Of a DNA stretch of 64,000 nt, positions 52,018 to 61,460 are shown piece after piece. Position 1 is the first letter of the stretch. The number at the start of each line of letters is the position of its first letter. The notes under the pieces were generated by a model that saw only the letters and a list, made by a program, of their open reading frames with translations, ran no database searches and was not told the DNA's origin. The translations under genes were made by a program, and so were the position numbers. Source of the DNA: Flavobacterium sp. (GTDB taxonomy: Bacteria > Bacteroidota > Bacteroidia > Flavobacteriales > Flavobacteriaceae); assembly GCF_027531705.1 (NCBI RefSeq), contig NZ_JAPZSP010000001.1:43556-107555 (forward strand). The letters are read 5' to 3'.

Positions 52018-54342
52018 ATGAAATTAGTTAGAATTTTACTTTTTACGATTGTCTATTTTTACTTGACTACAAATTCTTTTGGTCAATACATCACTGTTAA
52101 TGAGAGTTATACGCCTACTCAATTAGTTGAAAACATACTGATTAATAATCCGTGTGCAAGTATTTCAAATGTATCTATGGCAAGTCTCAATCAAAGTGGT
52201 GGCGATAGTTATGGCTATTTTACAGCAGCAACAAGTAGTTTTCCTTTTTATGATGGTGTTATTTTAAGTACTGGCAGAGCAATATCGGCAATTGGACCAA
52301 ATAGTAATATACTAAGTGAAGGTCCTACAAGCTGGCAAGGCGACAACGATTTGCAAACTGCATTAGGCGTCAATAATTCTATAAATGCAACTGTATTAGA
52401 ATTTGATTTTATGCCAATTTCATCTATTTTAAGTTTTGATTACATTTTTTCTTCTGAGCAATATTTATCAAATCCATCATCAAACCAATGTAATTTTACT
52501 GACGGCTTTGTTTTTTTGCTAAAAGAAGCCAATACAACTAATCCATATCAGAATCTTGCAATTATACCAGGAACAACAATTCCTGTAAAAGTAAATACAG
52601 TCAGAGGTCAAGGAACAATTTGTCCACCAGCAAACGAACAATACTTTGGAGGTTTTAATGGTTCAAACCATCCGACAAATTTCAATGGTCAAACTGCAAT
52701 CATGAAAGCTGTAGCCAATGTTAACCCAGGAACTTTATATCACATAAAATTAGTTGTTGCCGATCAAGGTAATGAAAAATACGACTCAGCCATTTTTCTA
52801 AAAGGTGGAAGTTTTAATATAGGAGTTAATTTAGGTGATGACAAACTTATTTCTGGTTCAAATCCGCTTTGTGCTGGAGAAACCTTTCAGCTAAATGCTA
52901 CTATTGCTGGTGCTACATCTTATAAATGGTTCAAAAACGGAACACAATTATTAGATAATATAACAGGATTACCTATTACAATTCCTACTTACGAAGTAAA
53001 TTCAGCTGGAACTTACAAAGTTGAAGTAATCATAAATTCATCTTGTACAGCAACTGATGAAGTTGTTATAGAATACACTCCTATTCCAACTCTCATTAAC
53101 ACTACAATCATTCAATGTGATGACAATAATGATGGAATATCCATTTTTGATTTAACTAAAACTAATCAAATTATAACTGGTGGTGATTCGCAATTGACTA
53201 TAGTAAATTATTATAAAAGTTTGCAAGACGCAAAAGATCAACTAAATGAAATTTTAAATCCAATAGCTTTTAATAATACTTCAACAAACACTATTTATGT
53301 TCGAGTAAAAAATCAATATGGTTGTATAGCATTTGCAACAATAACTTTACAGATTTCAAATGCTGTTGTAAATCCAATTACAAAGGATTTTTGTGATACA
53401 TTGAATGAACAAGATGGAATCTCACAACTTATTCAATCCGACTTTGACACCATTACTACTGATATTACTGTAGGCTTGCCAAGCAGTTTGACTGTAACCT
53501 ATCATCTAAATTATAATGATGCTTTGACTCAAATAAATCCAATTTCAGTTCCTTTTACAAACACAACAGCTTTACAACAAGTTATTTATGCTAAACTTGT
53601 AAATGGTTCTGATTGTTATTCGATTGTTCCTGTTACCATAAAAATAAACCCGTTTACATCACCGCTTTTTGATGAAGAAAAAATAGGAATTTGTTCGGGA
53701 ATACCAATAAATTTAATAGCTCCATCTGGATATAGTGGTTATTCTTGGAATACTATTTTACCACAAACAACAAATCAAATTGCGGTTGATAAACCCGGAA
53801 CTTACACTGTTGTAATTACCAATACGCAAGGTTGCAAAGCATCTAAGACTTTTAATGTTACCGCATCTGAAATAGCTACAGTAAATTCAATCGTAATTAA
53901 TGATTTTAATGGAGACGATAATACCATATTAATTAATTATTCAGGAATTGGAGACTATGAATTTTCTATTGACGGAATGCATTTTCAAGACAGTAATTAT
54001 TTTACTAATGTTCCATCTGGTGAATATGAAATAACTATTCACGATAAAAAAAACTGTGGAGATAATATTAAGAAAGTTATCGTTTTGGCCTATCCGAACT
54101 TTTTTACTCCAAATGGTGATGGTTTCAATGATACATGGAAAATTGAAAATATGCAAATCTATCCAAACTCTAAGCTAGAAATTTTTGATAGATATGGGAA
54201 ATTACTCAAAAACCTATCGGCAAATGACACTGGTTGGAATGGAAAAATAAACAACCAAGAACTCCGAGCTGACGATTATTGGTTTATTCTTACATTAACA
54301 AATGGAAAAGAAATTAAAGGACATTTTAGTTTGAAAAGATAA
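52018..54342 (+). CDS. T9SS type B secreted protein with choice-of-anchor L domain
   Basis: This 774-residue surface or secreted protein has a signal peptide (1-22, TNSFGQ). A choice-of-anchor L-type domain covers about 30-270 (NVSMASLNQSGGDS, GVILSTGRA, LEFDFMPISSILSFDYIFSSEQY). Ig-like or SprB-like modules follow, and the C-terminal T9SS type B domain begins around NFFTPNGDGFNDTWKIEN and ends in GHFSLKR. It would cross the outer membrane by the type IX system. It is the first of three tandem T9SS genes and shares its last 130 residues almost exactly with the next. Confidence 0.92.
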   Translation: MKLVRILLFTIVYFYLTTNSFGQYITVNESYTPTQLVENILINNPCASISNVSMASLNQSGGDSYGYFTAATSSFPFYDGVILSTGRAISAIGPNSNILSEGPTSWQGDNDLQTALGVNNSINATVLEFDFMPISSILSFDYIFSSEQYLSNPSSNQCNFTDGFVFLLKEANTTNPYQNLAIIPGTTIPVKVNTVRGQGTICPPANEQYFGGFNGSNHPTNFNGQTAIMKAVANVNPGTLYHIKLVVADQGNEKYDSAIFLKGGSFNIGVNLGDDKLISGSNPLCAGETFQLNATIAGATSYKWFKNGTQLLDNITGLPITIPTYEVNSAGTYKVEVIINSSCTATDEVVIEYTPIPTLINTTIIQCDDNNDGISIFDLTKTNQIITGGDSQLTIVNYYKSLQDAKDQLNEILNPIAFNNTSTNTIYVRVKNQYGCIAFATITLQISNAVVNPITKDFCDTLNEQDGISQLIQSDFDTITTDITVGLPSSLTVTYHLNYNDALTQINPISVPFTNTTALQQVIYAKLVNGSDCYSIVPVTIKINPFTSPLFDEEKIGICSGIPINLIAPSGYSGYSWNTILPQTTNQIAVDKPGTYTVVITNTQGCKASKTFNVTASEIATVNSIVINDFNGDDNTILINYSGIGDYEFSIDGMHFQDSNYFTNVPSGEYEITIHDKKNCGDNIKKVIVLAYPNFFTPNGDGFNDTWKIENMQIYPNSKLEIFDRYGKLLKNLSANDTGWNGKINNQELRADDYWFILTLTNGKEIKGHFSLKR

Positions 54343-54373
54343 ATTTATTACATTTGTTGTAAATTCCTATAAA

Positions 54374-56758
54374 ATGATACTTCATTATCGTCTTTGCATT
54401 TTTCTGTTTTTCTTTGTTTCAATTTCAAATGCTCAAAGTGATTGTGTCAACGCAATTACAATTTGTGGTAATACTGGATATAACGGTTTAACTATAACTG
54501 GGCTTGGTAATATAGAAGAATTAACAAGTGTGAATTCATGCGGTTTTGGAGAAAACAATAGCATTTGGCTAAAATTAGCAATTAATAACGGTGGGACATT
54601 AAGTTTTATACTTACGCCAGAAAGTACAGACATAGAAGAAGATTTTGATTTCTATCTCTTTGGACCAAATCCAAATTGCAATAGTTTAGGAAATACAATA
54701 AGATGTTCAACCACAAATCCTCTAGCAGCTGGTTCGTCTGACAATCTGACCGGTATGATTGATACTGAATCCGACACTTTTGAAGGCCCTGGTGCTGATG
54801 GCAATAATTATGTTCAATCATTACTCGTGGCTAGCGGAGAATTTTACTATCTAGTAATAGACAGACCTGTTGGTTATAGTAACTTTTCTATTCAATGGAC
54901 AGGAACAGCTACTTTCAATAATCCACCTACAATTAACATTCCTAGTGGAACTTCATTAAATCTTAAAACATGCGACAACGATGGTTCTTTTGATGAATCA
55001 ACACCTTTCAATTTAAGTCAAAACACTCCTATTATAGTAAATTCACAAACCAATGTTTCTGTAACTTATCACACAAGTTCAAACGATGCTATAATTGGTT
55101 TAGATGCAATTCCTAATACTACTAACTATGAAAATATTTCAAATCCACAAACTATATACACAAGAATAACCGATAACTCAAGTGGCTGTTTTGAAATTAC
55201 GTCTTTTTTAATAGAAACAAATTATAATATAGTATTATCAAATTCAGAGTTCTCTGTTTGCGATACTAATGCTGATGGTGATGATACCAACGGAAAAGCA
55301 ACATTCAACATAAATGATCTAACTTCATCCTTTTTTGCAGGACAAAATATTTCAACATTAACAATAAAATATTATTTAAGCCAAAATGATGCTGATACTA
55401 ATAGCAATCAAATAACACTGCCTTTTAGCAATACAGTTCCAAATCAGCAATCAATATTTATTAAGATAATAGATGGTAGTAGCTGTGAAATTGTAGTAGA
55501 AGCCTATTTAAAAGTAAAAGCATTACCAACTAGCAACAATCAAACATTAACGCAATGTAGTGGTGTTAGTAGCAATGGAATTTCAGTTTTTAATTTAACC
55601 GATGCTACCAATTCATTTTTAAATTCTAACCTAAATCTTTCCGTATTTTATTACTTAAACGCAACTGAACTTGCAAATGATAATCCTTTAAACGCGACAT
55701 TTACTAACACCACAAATCCGCAAACGTTACTTGCTAAAGTAATCGATAATTTAACCAACTGTTATCGTATTAAAACATTAACACTTACTGTTAATACAAA
55801 TGCTGGCAGGCTAATAACTCCGTTAGAAAAATGTGATTCAGTAACAAAAAATGGTTTAGCAACTTTTAACTTGAATAACGCAAACCTGAACCTAGTAACT
55901 AACGAAACTGCAACTTTTCATGAATCAGAAAATGATGCTTTGTTAGGTATAAACCCTATTACGAATATCAATAGTTATTCTAATACTATCCCATATTTAT
56001 CAAGTGTTTATGTAAAAATAAATAATGGCACTAATTGTCAAGGAATTAGTGAACTCAAACTAATAGTAAATAAACTTCCCGAAATAGAAGACTCAATCGT
56101 TCAAATTTGCAATGCAACTCCAACTTTTTTAATAGTTCCTCCTATATATTCAAGTTACATTTGGGAATCAAATCCTTTGCTAAATTCAAATCAAATTCTG
56201 GTTACAAATTCTGGTCAATACAAAGTAAAAGTAACCAATGCGCAAGGATGTGAAGCATTCAAAACATTTAATGTCACTGCTTCTGAAGTCGCTTCTGTTA
56301 GTTCAATTGCTATTAACGATTTTAATGGCGAAAACAATACTATTTTAATAAATTATTCAGGAATTGGAGACTATGAATTTTCTATCGACGGAATTCATTT
56401 TCAAGACAGTAATTATTTTACTAATGTACCATCTGGAGATTATGAAATAACAATTCACGATAAAAATGGATGTGGAGATTATACAACAGAAACAATAGTT
56501 CTTGCATATCCAACTTTTTTTACTCCAAACGGTGATGGATTTAACGATACTTGGGAAATTAAAAATATGCATCTTTACCCAAATTCTAAACTAGAAATTT
56601 TTGATAGATATGGAAAATTACTCAAAAGCCTATCAGCAAATGACACAGGTTGGACTGGAAAGATAAACAACCAAGAACTCCGAGCTGATGATTATTGGTT
56701 TATTCTTACATTAACAAATGGTAAGGAAATTAAAGGACATTTTAGTTTGAAAAGATAG
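54374..56758 (+). CDS. T9SS type B secreted protein
   Basis: This 794-residue protein has a signal peptide (1-20, VSISNAQ). The N-terminal beta domain (about 22-180) contains DCVNAITICGN and a FYYLVIDRPVGYSNFSIQWTG strand set, like secreted Bacteroidota proteins with pre-peptidase-like folds. Several repeated modules follow (each with TYxTxxDA-type and NxTNPQT-type motifs), then the T9SS type B end TFFTPNGDGFNDTWEIKN to GHFSLKR. It lies 31 bases after the first T9SS gene, and the C-terminal regions of the two are nearly identical. Confidence 0.92.
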   Translation: MILHYRLCIFLFFFVSISNAQSDCVNAITICGNTGYNGLTITGLGNIEELTSVNSCGFGENNSIWLKLAINNGGTLSFILTPESTDIEEDFDFYLFGPNPNCNSLGNTIRCSTTNPLAAGSSDNLTGMIDTESDTFEGPGADGNNYVQSLLVASGEFYYLVIDRPVGYSNFSIQWTGTATFNNPPTINIPSGTSLNLKTCDNDGSFDESTPFNLSQNTPIIVNSQTNVSVTYHTSSNDAIIGLDAIPNTTNYENISNPQTIYTRITDNSSGCFEITSFLIETNYNIVLSNSEFSVCDTNADGDDTNGKATFNINDLTSSFFAGQNISTLTIKYYLSQNDADTNSNQITLPFSNTVPNQQSIFIKIIDGSSCEIVVEAYLKVKALPTSNNQTLTQCSGVSSNGISVFNLTDATNSFLNSNLNLSVFYYLNATELANDNPLNATFTNTTNPQTLLAKVIDNLTNCYRIKTLTLTVNTNAGRLITPLEKCDSVTKNGLATFNLNNANLNLVTNETATFHESENDALLGINPITNINSYSNTIPYLSSVYVKINNGTNCQGISELKLIVNKLPEIEDSIVQICNATPTFLIVPPIYSSYIWESNPLLNSNQILVTNSGQYKVKVTNAQGCEAFKTFNVTASEVASVSSIAINDFNGENNTILINYSGIGDYEFSIDGIHFQDSNYFTNVPSGDYEITIHDKNGCGDYTTETIVLAYPTFFTPNGDGFNDTWEIKNMHLYPNSKLEIFDRYGKLLKSLSANDTGWTGKINNQELRADDYWFILTLTNGKEIKGHFSLKR

Positions 56759-56789
56759 TAAATTTCAAATTTATTATTATTTTTATAAA

Positions 56790-59700
56790 ATGAAAAAAGT
56801 CCTGCAATTCTGTTTACTTCTTATAACATTTTCAAGTTTTGCTCAATTGAGTAAGACCCATTATATTCCGCCTATAAGCTGCTCAAACAATCAACTTTCT
56901 GTTGCCGAAGAGCAATATTTATACATTTCATGTCCTAACACTACTCCTATAAATTTTAAAATTATACAGTTTGGTTCAGCTACAATAACTGGAACTGTAT
57001 CTAGAGATAATCCGTATATAATGAATATTGGCACAGGAGCACAAACACAATTTATTATCAATAAAAATGATGCCAACACAATAATTTCAAATAAAGGTTT
57101 TATAGTTGAAGCTGATGACTTGATTTATACTTCGGTGAGAGTAAATGGCGGACTAGGAAATCAAGCTGGACAAATTACATCTAAAGGTATTGAAGCATTA
57201 GGGAAAAACTTTAGGGTTGGTGCTTTTACTAATTCAACAGTAAACGGATATAGTGATAATTATTTAACATTTGCGACGGTTCTAGCGACAGAAAATAATA
57301 CAACAATATCTTTTAGTAATATAAAAACAGGTGTCGTATTAGTAAATTCATTAAATGGAAATTTACCATTTAGTATAACCCTAAATAGCGGACAAAGTTT
57401 TTGTGTTGCGGTTGAAGGTCCCACTAATGCAAATAGAAACGGTTTGATTGGAATGAAAATAAGTTCCGATAAAAATATTGTAGTAAATAGCGGTTCAACT
57501 ACTGGCTCTAATGCCGTTTCAAACTCCGATTATGGTATAGATCAATTAGTTTCTTCTCAAAATTCAGGTCCAGAAGAATACATTTTTATAAAAAGTACAG
57601 GTCAAGCACAAGTTGAAGTTCCTATGATAGTTGCAGACGAAGATAATACAGAAATTTTTCTAAACAATAATTTTACAACTACTCCTGACTTCTTAATTCA
57701 ATTTGCAGGTGAATACAAAGCTTTGAATGGAAATTTATTTAATGCAGATGGAAATTTATATGTTAGAACTTCTAAAAAAGTATTTGCATTTCAAAGCGTT
57801 GGAGATACTAATTTAGCAAATCAAAATATGTTTTTTGTTCCACCCTTGAGCTGCAAAACACCTCACGGAATTGATAATATTCCAGATATCAATAAAATTG
57901 GAAATAAAACTTTTACTGGTAGAGTTACCATTACAACTAAAGCAGGGGCTAATATTAATGTTGTAATAAATTCAGTAAACTATTCTCTTAGCGCCCTAAG
58001 TGCTGCTGGATATACAGTACAAGGTCCAAATGCAGTTACTGGAAATTCTAACTATGAAACCTACACGATAATTGGTCTAACAGGAAATGTGTCTGTATTT
58101 TCTAGTGGAGAATTATATCTTGCTTCACTTGGAACTAACGGAAATGCAACTTTTGGTGGCTATTATTCTGGTTTTAATTCTAAACCTGAAATTGTTTTTA
58201 GCCCAATAAATGTTACTCAATCAAGTTGTATTCCTAATATTGAATTAAAAGTCAGTTTGTTATCAGCTTTTGATCATTATCAATGGTATTATGATGGAAA
58301 TCCTGTAGGAACTGATACAAACACTTATGTACCATTAAGTACTCAACCAGGTAATTACTATGTTATAGCAACAAATAACTCTTGTGGAACACCAGTAACT
58401 TCAGATATAATTCCTGTAAGTTATTGCGAAAGTGACTATGACAATGATGGATTCAATGACAATATTGATTTGGATATTGATAATGATGGAATTACGAATT
58501 GCAACGAATCGTATGGGAATTTAAATTTCAATTTTACCGAACCACAACCAACTATAGTTCCCATTAATTCTGGAAGCTATTCTAATTCGTATTCCAAACA
58601 AATTACATTATTTCCTTCAAATGGTAATACAAATAGTTTTTATAACGGCAATGGTGATTCAATAATTACTGGTGTTCAACCAGGAAAAGGAAATTACACA
58701 ACTGTCCAATATAATTTTACACAACCAATTTCATTAAAAGTAGAATATGTAACAGCTACAAACCCAACAAATTTAATTGATTCACGTTCAGAGTTTGTTA
58801 TAAAAGTTGAATCAGACAAAACCATTACCGTTCTAAATCCAACAAATCAATTATTGATCGATAAAAATTATGATGGAGTTTACGAAAGCGGTGTAACAAG
58901 CTATTCTTCATTCGAAATACGATTTATTCTTAACAGCAATATTCCATTGGCAGCTGGAACTGGAACATTTAGTTTTAATACCAATTTATCTACTTTGATA
59001 AGTATAACTCACAAAAATTTATCAGATACTGACAATGTCAAAGCAACATTCAAATTGTTTGCAACTTGTGTTCCAAAAGATAATGATAATGATGGAATTC
59101 CTGACCAATTAGATTATGATTCAGATAATGATGGAATTAAAGATAAGATAGAGTTTTTAGGAAATAATTCTAATGCAAGTTCAACTGTTGACGCAAATGG
59201 AAATGGAATTATTGATGTTTTTGAATCGATTACAATAAGTGATTCTGATAATGATGGAATTTATGATTTTTATGATTTAGATTCTGATAATGACGGAATT
59301 TATGACCTGGTTGAATCTGGAAGCAATGCAATAGATGGAAACAACGATGGAATAATAGACGGAAATCTATTTGGAACCAACGGAATTGCAAATAATCTAG
59401 AAACTAGTATTGATAGTGGAGTTCTAACCTATTCAATAGCAAATTCAGACTCTGATACATTAAACAATTATATTGATAGTGATATAGATGGTGATGGTTG
59501 TTCAGATGTTATCGAAGCAGGTTTTTCGGATGGTAATAAAGATAATTATATAGGAAATTCAGCTGTTATTGTCAATACAAATGGTGTTGTCACAAATACT
59601 ACAAATGGATATACAGTTCCTAACAGTAATTATTCAACAGCGGGTTTAATAACTATTAATATGCAGCCAGCAAACAAAACGGAATGTGAACTAAAATCGA

Positions 59701-61322
59701 CTTCATTTACAATTGATACCAATACTGTTACTAGTTACCAATGGCAATTTTCGACTGATAATGGAGCTACATGGGCTAATGTAAGTAACTCAACCACCTA
59801 TTCTGGTAGCAATACAAATACTCTAACAATTTCATATATTCCAGCAAGTATTGACGGATATCAATATCGTGTTGAACTTCAAAAAAATGGTAACTCATGT
59901 GGTTTGTTTTCTAATGCAGCAACATTTACATTGATTCCTTTACCAACAATTACAACGCCGATAACACTTGTTCAATGCGAAGATGATGCAACAATAGATG
60001 GAATTTCAATTATAAATCTAACCGAAAAAGAAGATTTTATTTCTAATGCAGCTGGATTAACCTTTGCCTATTACAAAACACAACAAGGCGCTATTGATGG
60101 AACCGCAAGTCTTTTGATTTCAAATCCAACTACTTATAACAATAGTTTGGGAAATACCGTATGGGTTAGAGTTGACAACAATACTTGTTTTAATGTTGGG
60201 CAATTAAATATTGTTGTAACTTCATCTCAAATACCGAGTTCATTCCATTTAGATTATAATGAATGTGATGATTCCATTTTAGGACTAAGCGAAAATAATG
60301 ATGGCATAACGAAATTTGATTTTAGTGATGCAACTGCACAAATTTTGGCACAAATTACAGGTTCAAGTTCTTATTCTATAAAGTATTACAAAAATCAAAC
60401 AGATGCTTTAAGCGAAATAAATCCTTTGGCTGAAACAGTCACACCAGAACCAACCAATTACAATAATATTGCGAATTATAGAAATACAAGTTCTCCCAAT
60501 ACGCAAGAAATTTGGGTAAGAGTGGACAATACTTTATCTAACGAGTGTTTTGCACTTAGTCCGTATATAACGTTGCATGCTAATAAAATTCCAGAAATTA
60601 AATTAACTGACGAAGCTTATGTTTGTAAAAACAAACCGTTTGAATACATCACACTAACTTCAGCGATATTAGATGGAAGTTCAACTAGTGATTATACATA
60701 TAAATGGTTTAAAAATAATGTTGAAATTATTGGCGAAACTAACGCTACTTTAAGCGTAAATGTTGAAGGTCAATATACAGTAACTGTCACTTCACTATTT
60801 AATTGTTCAAGTGAAAGGGTAATATCTGTAAACTCATCTGATATTGCACATTTAGATAATATTACAATAAAAGATTTAGCCGAAACCAATTCGGTTTTGG
60901 TAAATGTTTCTGGTATTGGAGAATATGTATATAGCATTGATACAGAAAATTATTTTCAAGAATCAAATCAATTTGAAAACATTCTTTCGGGAACACATGA
61001 TATTTATATTAAAGATTTGAATGATTGCGGTACAGTTGGTCCGATACAAGTAAATGTTTTAGGGCTTCCAAACTATTTTTCACCAAATGGTGATGGTTTT
61101 AACGATACATGGAATATTAAAGATTTTAATTCAAACTTAAATCCAGATTTAACTATCAAAATATTTGACCGTTTTGGAAAATTAATAAAACATATCCATC
61201 CAAATGGAGTTGGTTGGGATGGTACTTTTAAAGGTTCGCTGCTTCCATCAGATGATTATTGGTATAGTATTGAATTTGAGAATGGCAGAATTGTAAAAGG
61301 ACATTTTGCTTTAAAACGATAA
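56790..61322 (+). CDS. Large T9SS type B secreted protein with DNDGI repeats
   Basis: This 1510-residue protein has a signal peptide (1-18, FSSFAQ). The N-terminal region (about 20-480) resembles IgGFc-binding-type beta domains (NIVVNSGSTTGSNAVSNSDYG). Calcium-binding repeats of the thrombospondin-3 kind appear near 550-575, 765-790 and 810-850 (DNDGITNC, DSDNDGIKDK, DSDNDGIYDL). Ig-like modules follow, and the T9SS type B C-terminus begins at NYFSPNGDGFNDTWNIKD. It probably acts on the cell surface as an adhesin or matrix protein. It is third in the T9SS tandem. Confidence 0.92.
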   Translation: MKKVLQFCLLLITFSSFAQLSKTHYIPPISCSNNQLSVAEEQYLYISCPNTTPINFKIIQFGSATITGTVSRDNPYIMNIGTGAQTQFIINKNDANTIISNKGFIVEADDLIYTSVRVNGGLGNQAGQITSKGIEALGKNFRVGAFTNSTVNGYSDNYLTFATVLATENNTTISFSNIKTGVVLVNSLNGNLPFSITLNSGQSFCVAVEGPTNANRNGLIGMKISSDKNIVVNSGSTTGSNAVSNSDYGIDQLVSSQNSGPEEYIFIKSTGQAQVEVPMIVADEDNTEIFLNNNFTTTPDFLIQFAGEYKALNGNLFNADGNLYVRTSKKVFAFQSVGDTNLANQNMFFVPPLSCKTPHGIDNIPDINKIGNKTFTGRVTITTKAGANINVVINSVNYSLSALSAAGYTVQGPNAVTGNSNYETYTIIGLTGNVSVFSSGELYLASLGTNGNATFGGYYSGFNSKPEIVFSPINVTQSSCIPNIELKVSLLSAFDHYQWYYDGNPVGTDTNTYVPLSTQPGNYYVIATNNSCGTPVTSDIIPVSYCESDYDNDGFNDNIDLDIDNDGITNCNESYGNLNFNFTEPQPTIVPINSGSYSNSYSKQITLFPSNGNTNSFYNGNGDSIITGVQPGKGNYTTVQYNFTQPISLKVEYVTATNPTNLIDSRSEFVIKVESDKTITVLNPTNQLLIDKNYDGVYESGVTSYSSFEIRFILNSNIPLAAGTGTFSFNTNLSTLISITHKNLSDTDNVKATFKLFATCVPKDNDNDGIPDQLDYDSDNDGIKDKIEFLGNNSNASSTVDANGNGIIDVFESITISDSDNDGIYDFYDLDSDNDGIYDLVESGSNAIDGNNDGIIDGNLFGTNGIANNLETSIDSGVLTYSIANSDSDTLNNYIDSDIDGDGCSDVIEAGFSDGNKDNYIGNSAVIVNTNGVVTNTTNGYTVPNSNYSTAGLITINMQPANKTECELKSTSFTIDTNTVTSYQWQFSTDNGATWANVSNSTTYSGSNTNTLTISYIPASIDGYQYRVELQKNGNSCGLFSNAATFTLIPLPTITTPITLVQCEDDATIDGISIINLTEKEDFISNAAGLTFAYYKTQQGAIDGTASLLISNPTTYNNSLGNTVWVRVDNNTCFNVGQLNIVVTSSQIPSSFHLDYNECDDSILGLSENNDGITKFDFSDATAQILAQITGSSSYSIKYYKNQTDALSEINPLAETVTPEPTNYNNIANYRNTSSPNTQEIWVRVDNTLSNECFALSPYITLHANKIPEIKLTDEAYVCKNKPFEYITLTSAILDGSSTSDYTYKWFKNNVEIIGETNATLSVNVEGQYTVTVTSLFNCSSERVISVNSSDIAHLDNITIKDLAETNSVLVNVSGIGEYVYSIDTENYFQESNQFENILSGTHDIYIKDLNDCGTVGPIQVNVLGLPNYFSPNGDGFNDTWNIKDFNSNLNPDLTIKIFDRFGKLIKHIHPNGVGWDGTFKGSLLPSDDYWYSIEFENGRIVKGHFALKR

Positions 61323-61326
61323 CGTG

Positions 61327-61402
61327 TTTTAGCCCTGATCGTAACGGCATCCTTGCTGGGCGTTGTTCGCACAGCAAGATATAGTGAAGAGCAGGATTAG
61401 CT
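61327..61402. ncRNA. Structured intergenic element, copy B
   Basis: The element starts TTTTAGCCCTGATCGTAACG and ends GAAGAGCAGGATTAGCTT. Its core stem CTTGCTG (61352-61358) pairs with CAGCAAG (61372-61378), enclosing an inner GCG/CGC stem with a TTGTT loop. The terminal blocks align with copy A (TAGCCC-GAT-GTA and GAA-AGC-GGAT), while the stem sequences differ but still pair. It begins 5 bases after the third T9SS stop codon. Whether it is an RNA or a mobile repeat is unresolved. Confidence 0.6.
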
Positions 61403-61403
61403 T

Positions 61404-61436
61404 CAAAAAAAAACCATCAACTTTCGTTAATGGTTT
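61404..61436 (-). terminator. Rho-independent terminator of typA
   Basis: A 7-base-pair stem (AAACCAT 61411-61417 against ATGGTTT 61430-61436) with a 12-base loop is followed on the minus strand by about nine Ts. It lies 25 bases after the typA stop. Confidence 0.8.
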
Positions 61437-61460
61437 ACTTTATTTAGAATTTAAAATAGT

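Noticed and set aside
54433..54821. Minus-strand frames inside the T9SS genes
   Set aside because: They are short, antisense to long well-supported genes and have no recognisable motifs.
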